A DNA stretch of 64,000 bases from Lachnospira pectinoschiza (GCF_020564355.1 NZ_JAJCRR010000007.1:62001-126000), one strand, 5' to 3'. Positions 17,308 through 25,686 are shown, counted from the first letter of the stretch. Made by a program: numbers and translations. Notes: a model not told the origin generated them from the sequence alone.

Positions 17308-18593
17308 AAAAATTAATGGAAGATTTGTTCCAACACATTATACCTGTAAATGAAGGATATGATTATCTTTTTTCTGATTTAGTTTACGTACCAATATATG
17401 AGACATCATTGCTTGTAACCAAAAGAACCATTATGCCAATTAGTCTTGTTGAAGAAAAAGTACTTCAGCTTATTGATGTAGGTGTCTATCAAATTGATGA
17501 GATAGCTCAGATATTAGGATTGAAACGAAAGTTGTTAGATGTAACGTTAGCAGATTTGTATTCAAAAAATCTTGTAATGGTATCGACTAATTCTTGTAAG
17601 ATGATGACAGCAGGTAGAGAGGCGTTAAACAATCTTAATAGAACAGAAAAAAAACAAGATATTTTGAAAAATGTATGTCTTGATGGAATTTTAGGGAATA
17701 TTATTGATTCCTCAGCGTATGAATTGCTGAATAATGTACGAGATAACGATGGAAAATTGAAACCGATAATTCCTATTGGAGAAGTCAAATATTATATAGA
17801 GCAATTCAAAAGGATATCTCAGATATTTGACGAAGAAAATATTTTGTATTTTTCAGAGGGAGTTCAGCCGGTAAAAGAAGAATTGTTGAAAATAGATAAG
17901 GTTGATAGTACGTTTGTTAAATATATTAAAATACCAATTCACATATATGTAAGCTCGAATGGTTTGGATATTGATATTGTACAAGTATCAAATAAGCATA
18001 AAGAGTTGTTGGAATTGTACAAAGATTATATCATTGAACAGATAAATAATAAAAAGGTATTAAAGAACCATTTTAAGTATAGAAGAATTAATCAACAGGG
18101 GTATGAAGGAGAGATTCTTGAAGAAAAGAGTGGTCTATATGATGAGTTAAAAAAGATACATTTTACAAAAAACAAAAAAGGTATTGATTATACCCTTATC
18201 ACAGATGAAGTTTTTAATGATAGAAAATTAATGGATGGTGAATATAGAGATATTCTAAAATACATTGTTTCTCAATCTTCGGATGTGGATTTATATGTAG
18301 ATAATCTTGACGATTGGGCATTTGATAGTCAATTTACTGCTGCGCTTACAGAGAATATGGGTAAATCAAACTTATCAATATATTATGCACAATCTAATAA
18401 TATAAAAGCTGCAAAAAAACAAATTGAGTGGAATTTTAAAGGCGGGTGCAAATGTGTAGAAAAAGATAAGAAATGTTTTTTTTGCTGGAAGACAGAATCA
18501 TATTTGCTTTATGGTGTGCCAAAATTAAGAAATGTGATAGATGACAATACAACGTGTCTTTGTATGTCATACTACTTGCGCATTAACGCATAA
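17304..18593 (+). CDS. Winged-helix partner of the kinase-helicase, unknown effector
   Basis: Translation starts at TTG 17304, 9 nt after AAGGGAGG and overlapping the kinase-helicase stop, so the two proteins are made in a coupled way and probably work together. Residues 45-108 look like a winged helix-turn-helix (VEEKVLQLIDVG, IDEIAQILGLKRK). Residues 310-365 (GEYRDILKYIVSQ, NLDDWAFD) resemble the first half of a PLD-type fold, but no HxK motif follows. A cysteine cluster (CKC 382-384, CFFC 391-394) could bind zinc. The frame passes a run of eight T (18475-18482) shortly before the end, so a frameshifted longer protein is possible; reading the other two frames there gave no HKD motif. Confidence 0.65.
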   Translation: MKKLMEDLFQHIIPVNEGYDYLFSDLVYVPIYETSLLVTKRTIMPISLVEEKVLQLIDVGVYQIDEIAQILGLKRKLLDVTLADLYSKNLVMVSTNSCKMMTAGREALNNLNRTEKKQDILKNVCLDGILGNIIDSSAYELLNNVRDNDGKLKPIIPIGEVKYYIEQFKRISQIFDEENILYFSEGVQPVKEELLKIDKVDSTFVKYIKIPIHIYVSSNGLDIDIVQVSNKHKELLELYKDYIIEQINNKKVLKNHFKYRRINQQGYEGEILEEKSGLYDELKKIHFTKNKKGIDYTLITDEVFNDRKLMDGEYRDILKYIVSQSSDVDLYVDNLDDWAFDSQFTAALTENMGKSNLSIYYAQSNNIKAAKKQIEWNFKGGCKCVEKDKKCFFCWKTESYLLYGVPKLRNVIDDNTTCLCMSYYLRINA

Positions 18594-18775
18594 TATGGAA
18601 TATGTTTATTGCAGTGATGATTATGATGAGTCATTTTTATAGAGAACTATGATTATTAGGCTTTTATCTAAGAAGCACAGCTTTTTATCCATAAGATGGA
18701 ACCTTAGTTTATCGGATTTTAGGGATTCACATACAGCCGGTGGATTTTGAAGGGGAAAATGGTCAATAAAAATGT

Positions 18776-18839
18776 TTGATTAACACTCATAATAGGGTAC
18801 AATACAAGTAGCAAAATAAAATATCGCACCAGTGGTGCG
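18776..18839 (+). promoter_or_regulatory. Promoter and operator-like hairpin
   Basis: TTGATT (18776-18781), 16-nt spacer and TACAAT (18798-18803) form a promoter. Downstream, CGCACC-AGT-GGTGCG (18825-18839) is a short palindrome between start of transcription and ATG, suitable as an operator. The rest of the gap from 18594 shows nothing. Confidence 0.5.
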
Positions 18840-18867
18840 AGAAATAATGAAAAATGGGGTATGAAAA

Positions 18868-20334
18868 ATGGCAAGAGACACATTGTTTTCTGGAGAATCA
18901 AAAAATATTGAATACAAAGTTACTTTACCAGATAAAAGTGAAAAGTACATGAAAACAATCGTAGCTTTTGCCAATACCCAGGGCGGAAAGCTGGTTGTAG
19001 GCGTAGATGATAAGACACACGAGATTGTGGGTGTGGAAAATGAAATATTATTTCAGTTAATGGATGGAATTGCCAATGCTGTTTCAGATTCTTGTATGCC
19101 ACAAATTATTCCAGATATTGAACCGCAGACAGTAGATGAGAAAACTGTGATTATTGTATCAGTAGAAGCAGGAAAGAACCGCCCATATTATCTGAAATCA
19201 AAAGGGAAAGAGAATGGTACCTATATTCGTGTGGCAGGTACATCCAGACAGGCTTTTCCAGAGAAAATAAGAGAACTTGAAATGGAAGGAGCTAGAATTT
19301 CGTGGGATGAACTTACTTGTGTAGGATATCCTGTTTCAAAAGAAGCAACAGAAAAGCTTTGTAGTGACATTGAAAGTTTTCGTGAAAAAGCTGGAATGAC
19401 AGAACGTTCAGTGAAGAAAGAGCAGCTTATTAACTGGAAAATTCTGAAACAAAGTGAGGGACAGTTATTAGCAACGAATGCCTATGCATTGTTAACTTCT
19501 GATTATTTTCCGTTTTCTAAAACCCAATGTGCAGTCTTTAAAGGAATAGATCGGGCTGTATTTCTGGATAAAAGAGAATTTACAGGACCGATTTATACGC
19601 AGATTGAAGAGACTGTGGATTTTGTACTGAGAAATATAAGACTTGGAGCAACAATTGATGGTCTGGTGAGAAAGGAAAAATATGAGCTTCCACCAGAGGC
19701 AATCAGAGAAATGATTATTAATGCACATTGTCATCGAAATTTATTGGACGAATCCTGTATTCAGGTTGCAGTTTATGATGATCGACTGGAAGTGACTTCT
19801 CCAGGCGGACTATATAATGGACTGACTTACGAGGAAGTCATGAACGGTCATTCAAAAATCAGAAATAAAGCAATTGCTAATATTTTTAGTCAGATGGGGC
19901 TTGTGGAAGCCTGGGGCAGTGGTATAAAGAGAATTTTTAATGCGGCGAAGGAATATGATCTTCCAGAACCCAAATTTCAAGAATTCGATAATATGTTTCG
20001 GGTAGAATTATTTAGAAATAATTCTATGACAGAGTTGGAGAAAGAAGCCGGAGAAAGTTCGGAGAAGAGTCGGAGAAGAGTCGGAGAAGGTTCGGATATA
20101 ATTAGAGGTTATGAATTGTCGGATACACAGAAGAAAATTGTGAATCTTCTTCTCTGTGATAGGCAGCTATCGGCAGCAAAAATAGCAGAACAATTAGGTA
20201 TGGGAAGCCGGAGCATAGAAAAAAATATTAAGAAATTAAAAGAACTTGGTATTCTTATCCGGCATGGTTCTCCTAAAAATGGATATTGGGAAGTTATAGA
20301 TTGTGGGGAAAAGAACAATGGGGATACCGAATGA
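18868..20334 (+). CDS. AlbA_2/Schlafen-like domain protein with GHKL-type domain and winged helix
   Basis: The 488-residue protein begins with an AlbA_2 (AAA_4, Schlafen-core-like) domain (ESKNIEYKVTLPD, IVAFANTQGGKLVVGVDD), known for nucleic-acid binding or nuclease activity. Residues about 265-370 match the HATPase_c_4 region (EAIREMIINAHCHRN, VYDDRLEVTSPGGLYNG, NIFSQMGLVEAWGSGI). Residues 425-480 are a winged helix (QKKIVNLLLCDRQ, LSAAKIAEQLGMGSR). The family is usually annotated as a putative transcriptional regulator and is frequent in defence islands. Four 11-bp repeats lie at codons 394-409, between the ATPase-like domain and the winged helix. It overlaps the HicB fragment by 17 nt. 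Confidence 0.8.
   Translation: MARDTLFSGESKNIEYKVTLPDKSEKYMKTIVAFANTQGGKLVVGVDDKTHEIVGVENEILFQLMDGIANAVSDSCMPQIIPDIEPQTVDEKTVIIVSVEAGKNRPYYLKSKGKENGTYIRVAGTSRQAFPEKIRELEMEGARISWDELTCVGYPVSKEATEKLCSDIESFREKAGMTERSVKKEQLINWKILKQSEGQLLATNAYALLTSDYFPFSKTQCAVFKGIDRAVFLDKREFTGPIYTQIEETVDFVLRNIRLGATIDGLVRKEKYELPPEAIREMIINAHCHRNLLDESCIQVAVYDDRLEVTSPGGLYNGLTYEEVMNGHSKIRNKAIANIFSQMGLVEAWGSGIKRIFNAAKEYDLPEPKFQEFDNMFRVELFRNNSMTELEKEAGESSEKSRRRVGEGSDIIRGYELSDTQKKIVNLLLCDRQLSAAKIAEQLGMGSRSIEKNIKKLKELGILIRHGSPKNGYWEVIDCGEKNNGDTE
20049..20092 (+). repeat. Four tandem 11-bp units inside a coding sequence
   Basis: Units are CGGAGAAAGTT, CGGAGAAGAGT, CGGAGAAGAGT and CGGAGAAGGTT, followed by CGG. As 11 is not a multiple of three, gain or loss of one unit shifts the frame and removes the C-terminal winged helix. 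The present number keeps the frame open. Confidence 0.85.
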
Positions 20335-20539
20335 TTACATGGCAATGTCCTATCGCATGGAAATTGTAGAAGACAAAGATGAAGGCGGATTTGTGAATTT
20401 TTATCCAGATCTGCCAGGCTGCATTACTTGTGGCGAGACTGTGGAAAGTGCGGTAAGGAATGTATTGGATGCGAAAAAAGCGTGGTTTGAAGCATATTTT
20501 CAAAATAGCGATTGCGAAACACATATGCTATGGTTATAA
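20318..20539 (+). CDS. HicB-family antitoxin, C-terminally truncated
   Basis: From ATG 20318 (GGGGAA 8 nt upstream) the 73-residue product has the HicB ribonuclease-H-like fold: YRMEIVEDKDEGGFV, YPDLPGCITCGET, AVRNVLDAKKAWFEA. Normal HicB proteins continue for 40 or more residues with an arc or helix-turn-helix DNA-binding part; here the chain ends in an unrelated tail (QNSDCETHMLWL). No HicA toxin gene is beside it. It is probably an orphan remnant, perhaps cut at the island end. A GTG at 20303 is an alternative start. Confidence 0.65.
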   Translation: MGIPNDYMAMSYRMEIVEDKDEGGFVNFYPDLPGCITCGETVESAVRNVLDAKKAWFEAYFQNSDCETHMLWL

Positions 20540-20880
20540 TGAAATGGCAACAAATTGGCAACAGAAAATCAGCAAGCCAAAATAATATATGTAACAGAGA
20601 TAAAATAACGGCAGAAACGAGATGAAAACTAAATAAATATGTTTAGTAATATCTCCGAAATTGCCGAGTGAGAATGGTAGCCATAAATATGAATTCGCAG
20701 GAACGGAATGGTTGAACCCTCAGGGTGACAGTGTCACTCATTTGTCAGCGAGAGGTGTTTAACTTAGATGATTTTCAGTTTTCTTATTTTGACATGGATT
20801 TACAGGAAAGTCAGTAAAATCAAGTCTTTCCTTGACTTATATTGACGCAGAAAAACATATATTTTCTGTAGGGACTCGAA
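20540..20880. other. Non-coding right end of the island
   Basis: No gene is seen. The stretch has the palindrome GTGACA-G-TGTCAC around 20725-20737 and two nearby copies of TTGGCAACA or ATGGCAACA (20543-20565). Short repeats of this kind could be integrase arm sites, but that is inference. Confidence 0.35.
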
Positions 20881-20921
20881 CTCCTAAGCGCTAGTTGTGG
20901 GTTCGATTCCCGCAGGGAACA
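20881..20921 (+). tRNA. 3' fragment of tRNA-Arg(CCU), probable attachment site
   Basis: The stretch reads as the anticodon loop CTCCTAA (anticodon CCT), stem strand GCGCT, a 4-nt variable loop, T-arm GTGGG-TTCGATT-CCCGC, acceptor strand AGGGAAC and discriminator A. No CCA is encoded. The five bases before the loop (TCGAA) do not pair with GCGCT and no D-arm or 5' acceptor GTTCCCT exists upstream, so only the 3' half is present. This is what an integrase leaves when an element enters a tRNA gene at the anticodon loop. Confidence 0.75.
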
Positions 20922-20929
20922 GTTGAAAG

Positions 20930-20967
20930 AATGCAGCAATGAATTTAAAATCATTGCTGCATTTTTT
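20930..20967 (+). terminator. Intrinsic terminator of the tRNA gene
   Basis: A 13-bp perfect stem (20930-20942 with 20951-20963) is followed by a T-run. Its position 8 nt after the tRNA end supports the view that this was a genuine tRNA transcription unit. Confidence 0.9.
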
Positions 20968-21144
20968 GCGCGCTACAAGCACATAGCTTATGCAGATTCA
21001 AACCGTCTGCTCCTGATATCATAAAATAAAATATGGATACTTTTTCTGTAGTTCATGCCATAAATCGCTAGAAAATGGCATTAAATTACAGTATTATTAT
21101 AAGTAGCAGAAATGAATGGATTATTTTATAATAAGGAGTAAATG

Positions 21145-22536
21145 ATGGCAGTTTCACGAAAAGGACAGATTGATATGACGATAGGTCATATTATGAAAAA
21201 CATTATACTGTTTGCGATACCAATTATTATTGGAAATGTTTTGCAGCAGTTATATACAACAGTCGATGCACTTGTAATAGGTCAATATTGTGGTGATACA
21301 TCGCTGGCGGCGGTCGGAACGAGTTCGCAGCCGGTTGAAGTATTATTATGTGTTTTCTTGGGAATAGGAACCGGTGTGTCTATTCTGATATCACAATATG
21401 CCGGTGCAAAGGAATCCGATAAGGTTGTTTCAATATGTGGAACCTCAATAACATTTATCTATATTATAGGAATTCCGGTTGGAATTCTGGGGTGGTTTGC
21501 AGCACCGTATATTCTTGAATTTATGAAGGTTCCGCAGGATGTATGGGATGCTGCACTAATCTATACGAGATTAGTATTCTTAGGTACGCTTGGGAATCTG
21601 GGCTATAACATGAATGCCGGAATATTAAGAGGACTTGGGGATAGCAAGGCTTCATTATGGTTTCTGGTTGTATCCTGTATTTCTAATATAGTGTTTGATT
21701 TAGTATTTGTTGCAGGATTTGGCATGGATGTGGCAGGTGCAGCACTTGCTACAAGTATAGCGATGTTTATTTCATGGTTTGTAAGTATTGCTTATATAAG
21801 AAAGATGTTTCCGGAGATTCAGTTTACATTCCTGCCACGAAGATTTTCAGGAAAAATGATGAAGGATATCCTGGCAATTGGTCTGCCTGTCGGACTTAAT
21901 AATTCGCTGTATTCATTAGGGCATGTTGCATTACAGACCTTTAATAACTCCCAGGGCGCCGTATTTATGGCAGGGGGTGCAGTAGCAGGAAGAATTACGG
22001 GCTGCTCCAATATAGCAATTACCGGCTTGTCTTCGGCAGCCACTACATTTTCAGGGCAGAATTACGGTGCAAAAAAATATGATAGAATTAAGGAGGGACA
22101 CTGGAAAATTCCAATATGTTCCGGACTTATTACCCTTGGCTGTGGCTTATTTTTCATTATGATACATAAACCGTTGATACGTTTCTTTTCATCAGATGAA
22201 ATGGTGCTGATGTATGCGAGCAGACATGTTGTTGTCATGTTGCTTTCCCAGTGGTTCTATGCCATTTTTAATTGTATAATATCTATTGTAAATGGAACAG
22301 GAAGGGTGCGTTATACGACCATTGTTAATATTCTGATGCTTTGGGCAGTCAGAATTCCAAGTGCATATATTATTAACAGATATTTTGATGGAACATGGGT
22401 AATGCTGTGTTTTCCAATATCTTTCAGTTTTGGAATGTTTGCAATGATAGGTTATTACCTGTTCTCACCGGCATGGAAGGAAGTTATGAGACTGGCAGAG
22501 AATAAACCACAAGAAGGACCTATAAAAGAGAACTGA
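21145..22536 (+). CDS. MATE-family efflux transporter 1
   Basis: The 463-residue membrane protein has about twelve hydrophobic segments in two related halves, with MATE features such as IGNVLQQLYTTVDALVIGQY near the start and the second-half repeat LPVGLNNSLYSLGH. MATE proteins expel cationic drugs or metabolites in exchange for Na+ or H+. I chose ATG 21145 because AAGGAG lies 6 nt away; ATG 21142 is only 3 nt from it. It is the first chromosomal gene after the island and is followed by a second, different MATE gene. Confidence 0.9.
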   Translation: MAVSRKGQIDMTIGHIMKNIILFAIPIIIGNVLQQLYTTVDALVIGQYCGDTSLAAVGTSSQPVEVLLCVFLGIGTGVSILISQYAGAKESDKVVSICGTSITFIYIIGIPVGILGWFAAPYILEFMKVPQDVWDAALIYTRLVFLGTLGNLGYNMNAGILRGLGDSKASLWFLVVSCISNIVFDLVFVAGFGMDVAGAALATSIAMFISWFVSIAYIRKMFPEIQFTFLPRRFSGKMMKDILAIGLPVGLNNSLYSLGHVALQTFNNSQGAVFMAGGAVAGRITGCSNIAITGLSSAATTFSGQNYGAKKYDRIKEGHWKIPICSGLITLGCGLFFIMIHKPLIRFFSSDEMVLMYASRHVVVMLLSQWFYAIFNCIISIVNGTGRVRYTTIVNILMLWAVRIPSAYIINRYFDGTWVMLCFPISFSFGMFAMIGYYLFSPAWKEVMRLAENKPQEGPIKEN

Positions 22537-22571
22537 AAATAATGAGTTTGTTAAATTGAGATTGAAGTTTA

Positions 22572-22600
22572 TTGACATTTGTTTAACTCCCATGTATGCT
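22572..22600 (+). promoter_or_regulatory. Promoter of MATE gene 2
   Basis: TTGACA (22572-22577), 17-nt spacer and TATGCT (22595-22600) fit a sigma-70-type promoter. A hairpin formed by AGCATC and GATGCT lies just downstream in the leader. Confidence 0.6.
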
Positions 22601-22683
22601 GCAGCATCGCTTCCGGTGGGGGTATATGGATGCTATGCTTGTACTTCCGGCTAAAAGCCGTGGATTTATGGAGGAATAGAATA

Positions 22684-24024
22684 ATGTCAAAGGATGAATA
22701 TTTAATTACAGATGCACCTCTTAAAGCATTGACTGTTTTTGCAATGCCTATGATTCTGGGAAGCTTTTTCCAACAGATATATAATATGGCTGATTCAATT
22801 ATTGTGGGTCAGTTTGTCGGATCTTCTGCACTTGCGGCAGTTGGAGCCTGTGCTGCGCTTACGAATGTATTCATTTGTGTGGCACTTGGTGCTGGTGTAG
22901 GTGCAGGGGTGCTTGTGAGCCGCTACTTTGGTGCCAGGGATTATAGTAAAATGAAAACAATCGTATCAACATCATTGATTAGTTTTCTGATTCTAAGCAT
23001 ACTTCTGGGTGTATTTGGTTTTGGATTTTCTAATATAATGATGAATGCATTACAGACACCTGCTGATATACTGGATGAAGCAGTATTATACCTGCGTGTT
23101 TATTTTGTAGGATTTCCGTTTTTGTTTATGTATAATATCCTTTCAACGATGTTTACCTCAATCGGTGAGTCAAAGATTCCGCTGGGACTTCTGATATTTT
23201 CTTCTATTCTGAATATTTTTATGGATTTTTGGATGGTAGCAGGCTTAGGGCTTGGCGTGTTTGGTGCAGCGCTTGCAACGCTGATTGCACAGGGGATTTC
23301 TGCTGTTTTTTCACTTCTGATTTTCTTTTGCCGGATGCGCCGGTATAAAAGCAGCTTTAAACGGTTTGACAGGCAGGAGTTATATTCAATGCTTCAAATT
23401 GCTGTACCATCTGTTTTGCAGCAGTCTACAGTATCTATTGGCATGATGATAGTACAGGCGGTTGTAAATCCATTCGGTACACAGGCGCTTGCAGGTTATT
23501 CGGCAACAATGAGAGTAGAAAATGTTTTTTCCCTGATTTTTGTATCCATTGGAAATGCCGTTTCACCATATGTTTCCCAGAATCTGGGTGCAAAACAGAA
23601 CCAGCGTATCAAAAAAGGATACCATGCTGCAATTGTATTAGATATATGTTTTGCAGTTCTTGCCTTTATAGTGATTGAAACATTACATACTCAGATTTCT
23701 TCGTTATTCCTGGGTAAGGATGGAACCGATTTAGCATATCAGGTGTCCGGGGATTATATGAAATGGCTTGGCTATTTTTTCATTTTTATGGGTATCAAGA
23801 TGGCAACAGACGGGGTTCTTCGTGGACTTGGAATCATGCGGCCATTCCTCATTGCTAATATGGTAAATCTTGCAATCCGTCTGTTGGTTGCCCTTATATG
23901 TGCTCCGCGTTTTGGCATTGCATATGTATGGCTTGCTGTACCGGCCGGCTGGTTTGCCAACTTTCTAATTTCCTATGCGGCACTCAGAAAATCGTGGCCG
24001 GCTGAAAAACCAGCCGGGTTTTAA
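22684..24024 (+). CDS. MATE-family efflux transporter 2
   Basis: The 446-residue protein has the same twelve-helix MATE layout (GSFFQQIYNMADSIIVGQFV, second repeat VPSVLQQSTVSIGMM). The start is ATG 22684, 8 nt after GGAGGA; the longer frame from 22579 runs through the promoter region and is rejected. It is related to but clearly distinct from its neighbour, and has its own promoter, so the two may serve different substrates. Substrate is unknown. Confidence 0.9.
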   Translation: MSKDEYLITDAPLKALTVFAMPMILGSFFQQIYNMADSIIVGQFVGSSALAAVGACAALTNVFICVALGAGVGAGVLVSRYFGARDYSKMKTIVSTSLISFLILSILLGVFGFGFSNIMMNALQTPADILDEAVLYLRVYFVGFPFLFMYNILSTMFTSIGESKIPLGLLIFSSILNIFMDFWMVAGLGLGVFGAALATLIAQGISAVFSLLIFFCRMRRYKSSFKRFDRQELYSMLQIAVPSVLQQSTVSIGMMIVQAVVNPFGTQALAGYSATMRVENVFSLIFVSIGNAVSPYVSQNLGAKQNQRIKKGYHAAIVLDICFAVLAFIVIETLHTQISSLFLGKDGTDLAYQVSGDYMKWLGYFFIFMGIKMATDGVLRGLGIMRPFLIANMVNLAIRLLVALICAPRFGIAYVWLAVPAGWFANFLISYAALRKSWPAEKPAGF

Positions 24025-24068
24025 TAAAACTGCAAATTACAATGTATAACGCCCTGTTAAAAACAGGA

Positions 24069-24097
24069 TTGACAATTGGCAGTATAACAGATATAGT
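24069..24097 (+). promoter_or_regulatory. Promoter of the folate operon
   Basis: TTGACA (24069-24074), 17-nt spacer and TATAGT (24092-24097) precede the riboswitch. Confidence 0.7.
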
Positions 24098-24118
24098 AAA
24101 AAGTGCAAAAACAAATAG

Positions 24119-24226
24119 ATGTGAACAGAGTAGAAGTCATGCGTAAAGTGTCAATGGACGGGAAGTTGCCATTGGACGAAAAATCCCTGTAAAGCGGATT
24201 TGCGATGTGCCTTCGCATCCGCTGTC
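24119..24226 (+). promoter_or_regulatory. Tetrahydrofolate (THF) riboswitch
   Basis: The leader has the hallmarks I recall of the THF (folT) riboswitch class: GAGTAGA, then TGCGT-AAAGTG, CGGGAAGTTG, CGAA, and the closing GCATCCGCT that pairs with AGCGGAT. THF binding is expected to favour the terminator immediately downstream (24236-24276) and shut off the operon when folate is plentiful. The genes that follow are folate biosynthesis genes, which fits. An Infernal run against Rfam would settle it. Confidence 0.8.
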
Positions 24227-24235
24227 AGAAAATAT

Positions 24236-24276
24236 AAAGCATTCATTTCCTGAGAACGGGTATGAATGCTTTTTTG
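24236..24276 (+). terminator. Riboswitch-controlled terminator
   Basis: AAAGCATTCA (24236-24245) pairs with TGAATGCTTT, followed by a T-run to 24275. It lies between the riboswitch and the first start codon of the folate operon, so it is likely the expression platform. Confidence 0.85.
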
Positions 24277-24299
24277 TTTACATAAAAAAAGAGGAAAAG

Positions 24300-24362
24300 A
24301 TGGAGAGTGAAAAAATAAAAGCGGGTGTCCGGCTGATATTAGAAAGATTGGTGAAGACATGA
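24300..24362 (+). pseudogene. folE: 20-codon stub of folE (GTP cyclohydrolase I)
   Basis: A frame with GAGGAAAAG before the ATG encodes MESEKIKAGVRLILERLVKT and stops. EKIKxGVRLILE is the first helix of GTP cyclohydrolase I; the usual next residues AIGEDPxREGL appear partly in the +1 frame as IGED directly before the next ATG. The stop overlaps the next start as ATGA. The rest of the roughly 185-residue enzyme is missing, so an internal deletion has left the start and the coupling point. FolE activity must come from another locus, an alternative enzyme or diet. Confidence 0.65.
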
Positions 24363-24841
24363 AACGTGTAAATCTAATATATAGACATCCTTTATATCAG
24401 AAAAAATATAATGCGCTGCAAAAGGCTGAGGAACACCGGAAATTTTGTAATCATACGCTGGAGCATTTTCTGGATGTAGCAAGACTGATGTATATTTATT
24501 CGGTGGAACAGGAACTGTCCATATCAAAAGAGGTCATATATGCAGCGGCATTTATGCATGATATCGGAAGAATAGATCAGATAGAAAAAGGGATTCCACA
24601 TGAAATGGCGGGAGCGGCCCTGTGTGACAGAATCCTGCCGGACTGCGGTTTTGCAAAAGAAGAAATCAGCCTGATAAAGGACTTTATTCTACATCACCGG
24701 ATAAAAGACACCGGCGCGGACACGCCTTTATACGAAATGTTATACTGGGCGGATAAGAAATCAAGAAACTGTTTTGCGTGCGCGGCGCAGGCGGAATGTA
24801 ACTGGGACAGACAGAAGATGAATCTGGAAATTGATTATTAA
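24359..24841 (+). CDS. HD-domain phosphohydrolase of the folate operon
   Basis: The 160-residue protein has an HD domain: HTLEHFLDVAR, FMHDIGR (metal-binding HD), a later ILHHRI, and YWADKKSR. HD proteins hydrolyse nucleotides or phosphate esters. Its start overlaps the folE stub stop, and folP follows 38 nt later. Because most Firmicutes operons of this kind lack a clear dihydroneopterin triphosphate phosphatase, this protein may fill that step, but this is context inference only. Four cysteines near the C-terminus (NCFACAAQAEC) might bind metal. Confidence 0.75.
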   Translation: MKRVNLIYRHPLYQKKYNALQKAEEHRKFCNHTLEHFLDVARLMYIYSVEQELSISKEVIYAAAFMHDIGRIDQIEKGIPHEMAGAALCDRILPDCGFAKEEISLIKDFILHHRIKDTGADTPLYEMLYWADKKSRNCFACAAQAECNWDRQKMNLEIDY

Positions 24842-24879
24842 TAAGCTGCAGGCAGCAGCAGATAAGGAATGGAGATTGT

Positions 24880-25686
24880 ATGAAAATAGGTAATAAAGAG
24901 TTTGATTTAAGCAGCCACTGTTATATAATGGGAATTTTGAATGTAACACCGGATTCTTTTTCGGATGGCGGTAAATTTAATACGCTGGATGCAGCATTAA
25001 AGCATACAGAGGAAATGATACGGGATGGAGCGGATGTCATTGATATCGGAGGGGAATCCACCAGGCCGGGACATGTAGTGATTTCTGAAGAAGAAGAAAT
25101 TGCAAGGGTAACACCGGTGATTGAGGCGGTGAAAAAGCATTTTGATATTCCGGTTTCAATTGATACCTATAAGGGGAAGGTCACACTTGCGGCATTGCAG
25201 GCGGGAGCGGACCTTGTAAACGATATCTGGGGCTTTAAGCATGACCCGGAAGTCGCAGCATATACAGCAAAATATAACGCGGCATGCTGCCTTATGCATA
25301 ACAGGAATGAAGCCGTATATGATGATTTTCAAAAAGATTTTATCCGGGATATGCAGGAGTGCATTGCAATTGCAAAGAAAGCCAATGTACCCGATGATAA
25401 GATTATGCTGGACCCCGGCGTGGGATTTGGCAAAACGTATGAAATGAATCTTGAGATTATCAATCATCTTGAAATCATGAAGCAGCTCAATTATCCGGTA
25501 TTACTTGGAACGTCCAGAAAATCCGTGATTGGACTGACACTTGATTTACCGGCGGACGAGCGGGTGGAGGGAACACTGGCGACAACGGTTATCGGTGTCA
25601 TGAAAGGCTGTTCCTTTGTAAGAGTTCACGATGTAAAAGAAAATTACAGAATTATTAAGATGACAGAGGCAATCCTGTCAAAATAA
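24880..25686 (+). CDS. folP: Dihydropteroate synthase
   Basis: FolP joins 6-hydroxymethyl-dihydropterin diphosphate to p-aminobenzoate and is the sulfonamide target. The 268-residue TIM barrel shows GILNVTPDSFSDGGKF, DIGGESTRPGH, DTYKGKV, NDIWGFKHD, DPGVGFGKT and GTSRKS, all family signatures with the pterin and diphosphate binding residues in place. GGAG precedes the ATG. It is the second intact gene of the riboswitch-led operon. Confidence 0.95.
   Translation: MKIGNKEFDLSSHCYIMGILNVTPDSFSDGGKFNTLDAALKHTEEMIRDGADVIDIGGESTRPGHVVISEEEEIARVTPVIEAVKKHFDIPVSIDTYKGKVTLAALQAGADLVNDIWGFKHDPEVAAYTAKYNAACCLMHNRNEAVYDDFQKDFIRDMQECIAIAKKANVPDDKIMLDPGVGFGKTYEMNLEIINHLEIMKQLNYPVLLGTSRKSVIGLTLDLPADERVEGTLATTVIGVMKGCSFVRVHDVKENYRIIKMTEAILSK

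Noticed and set aside
18470..18593. Frameshift restoring a full PLD nuclease in the kinase-helicase partner
   Set aside because: All three frames after the eight-T run were read; none gives an HxK or GSxN motif before a stop.
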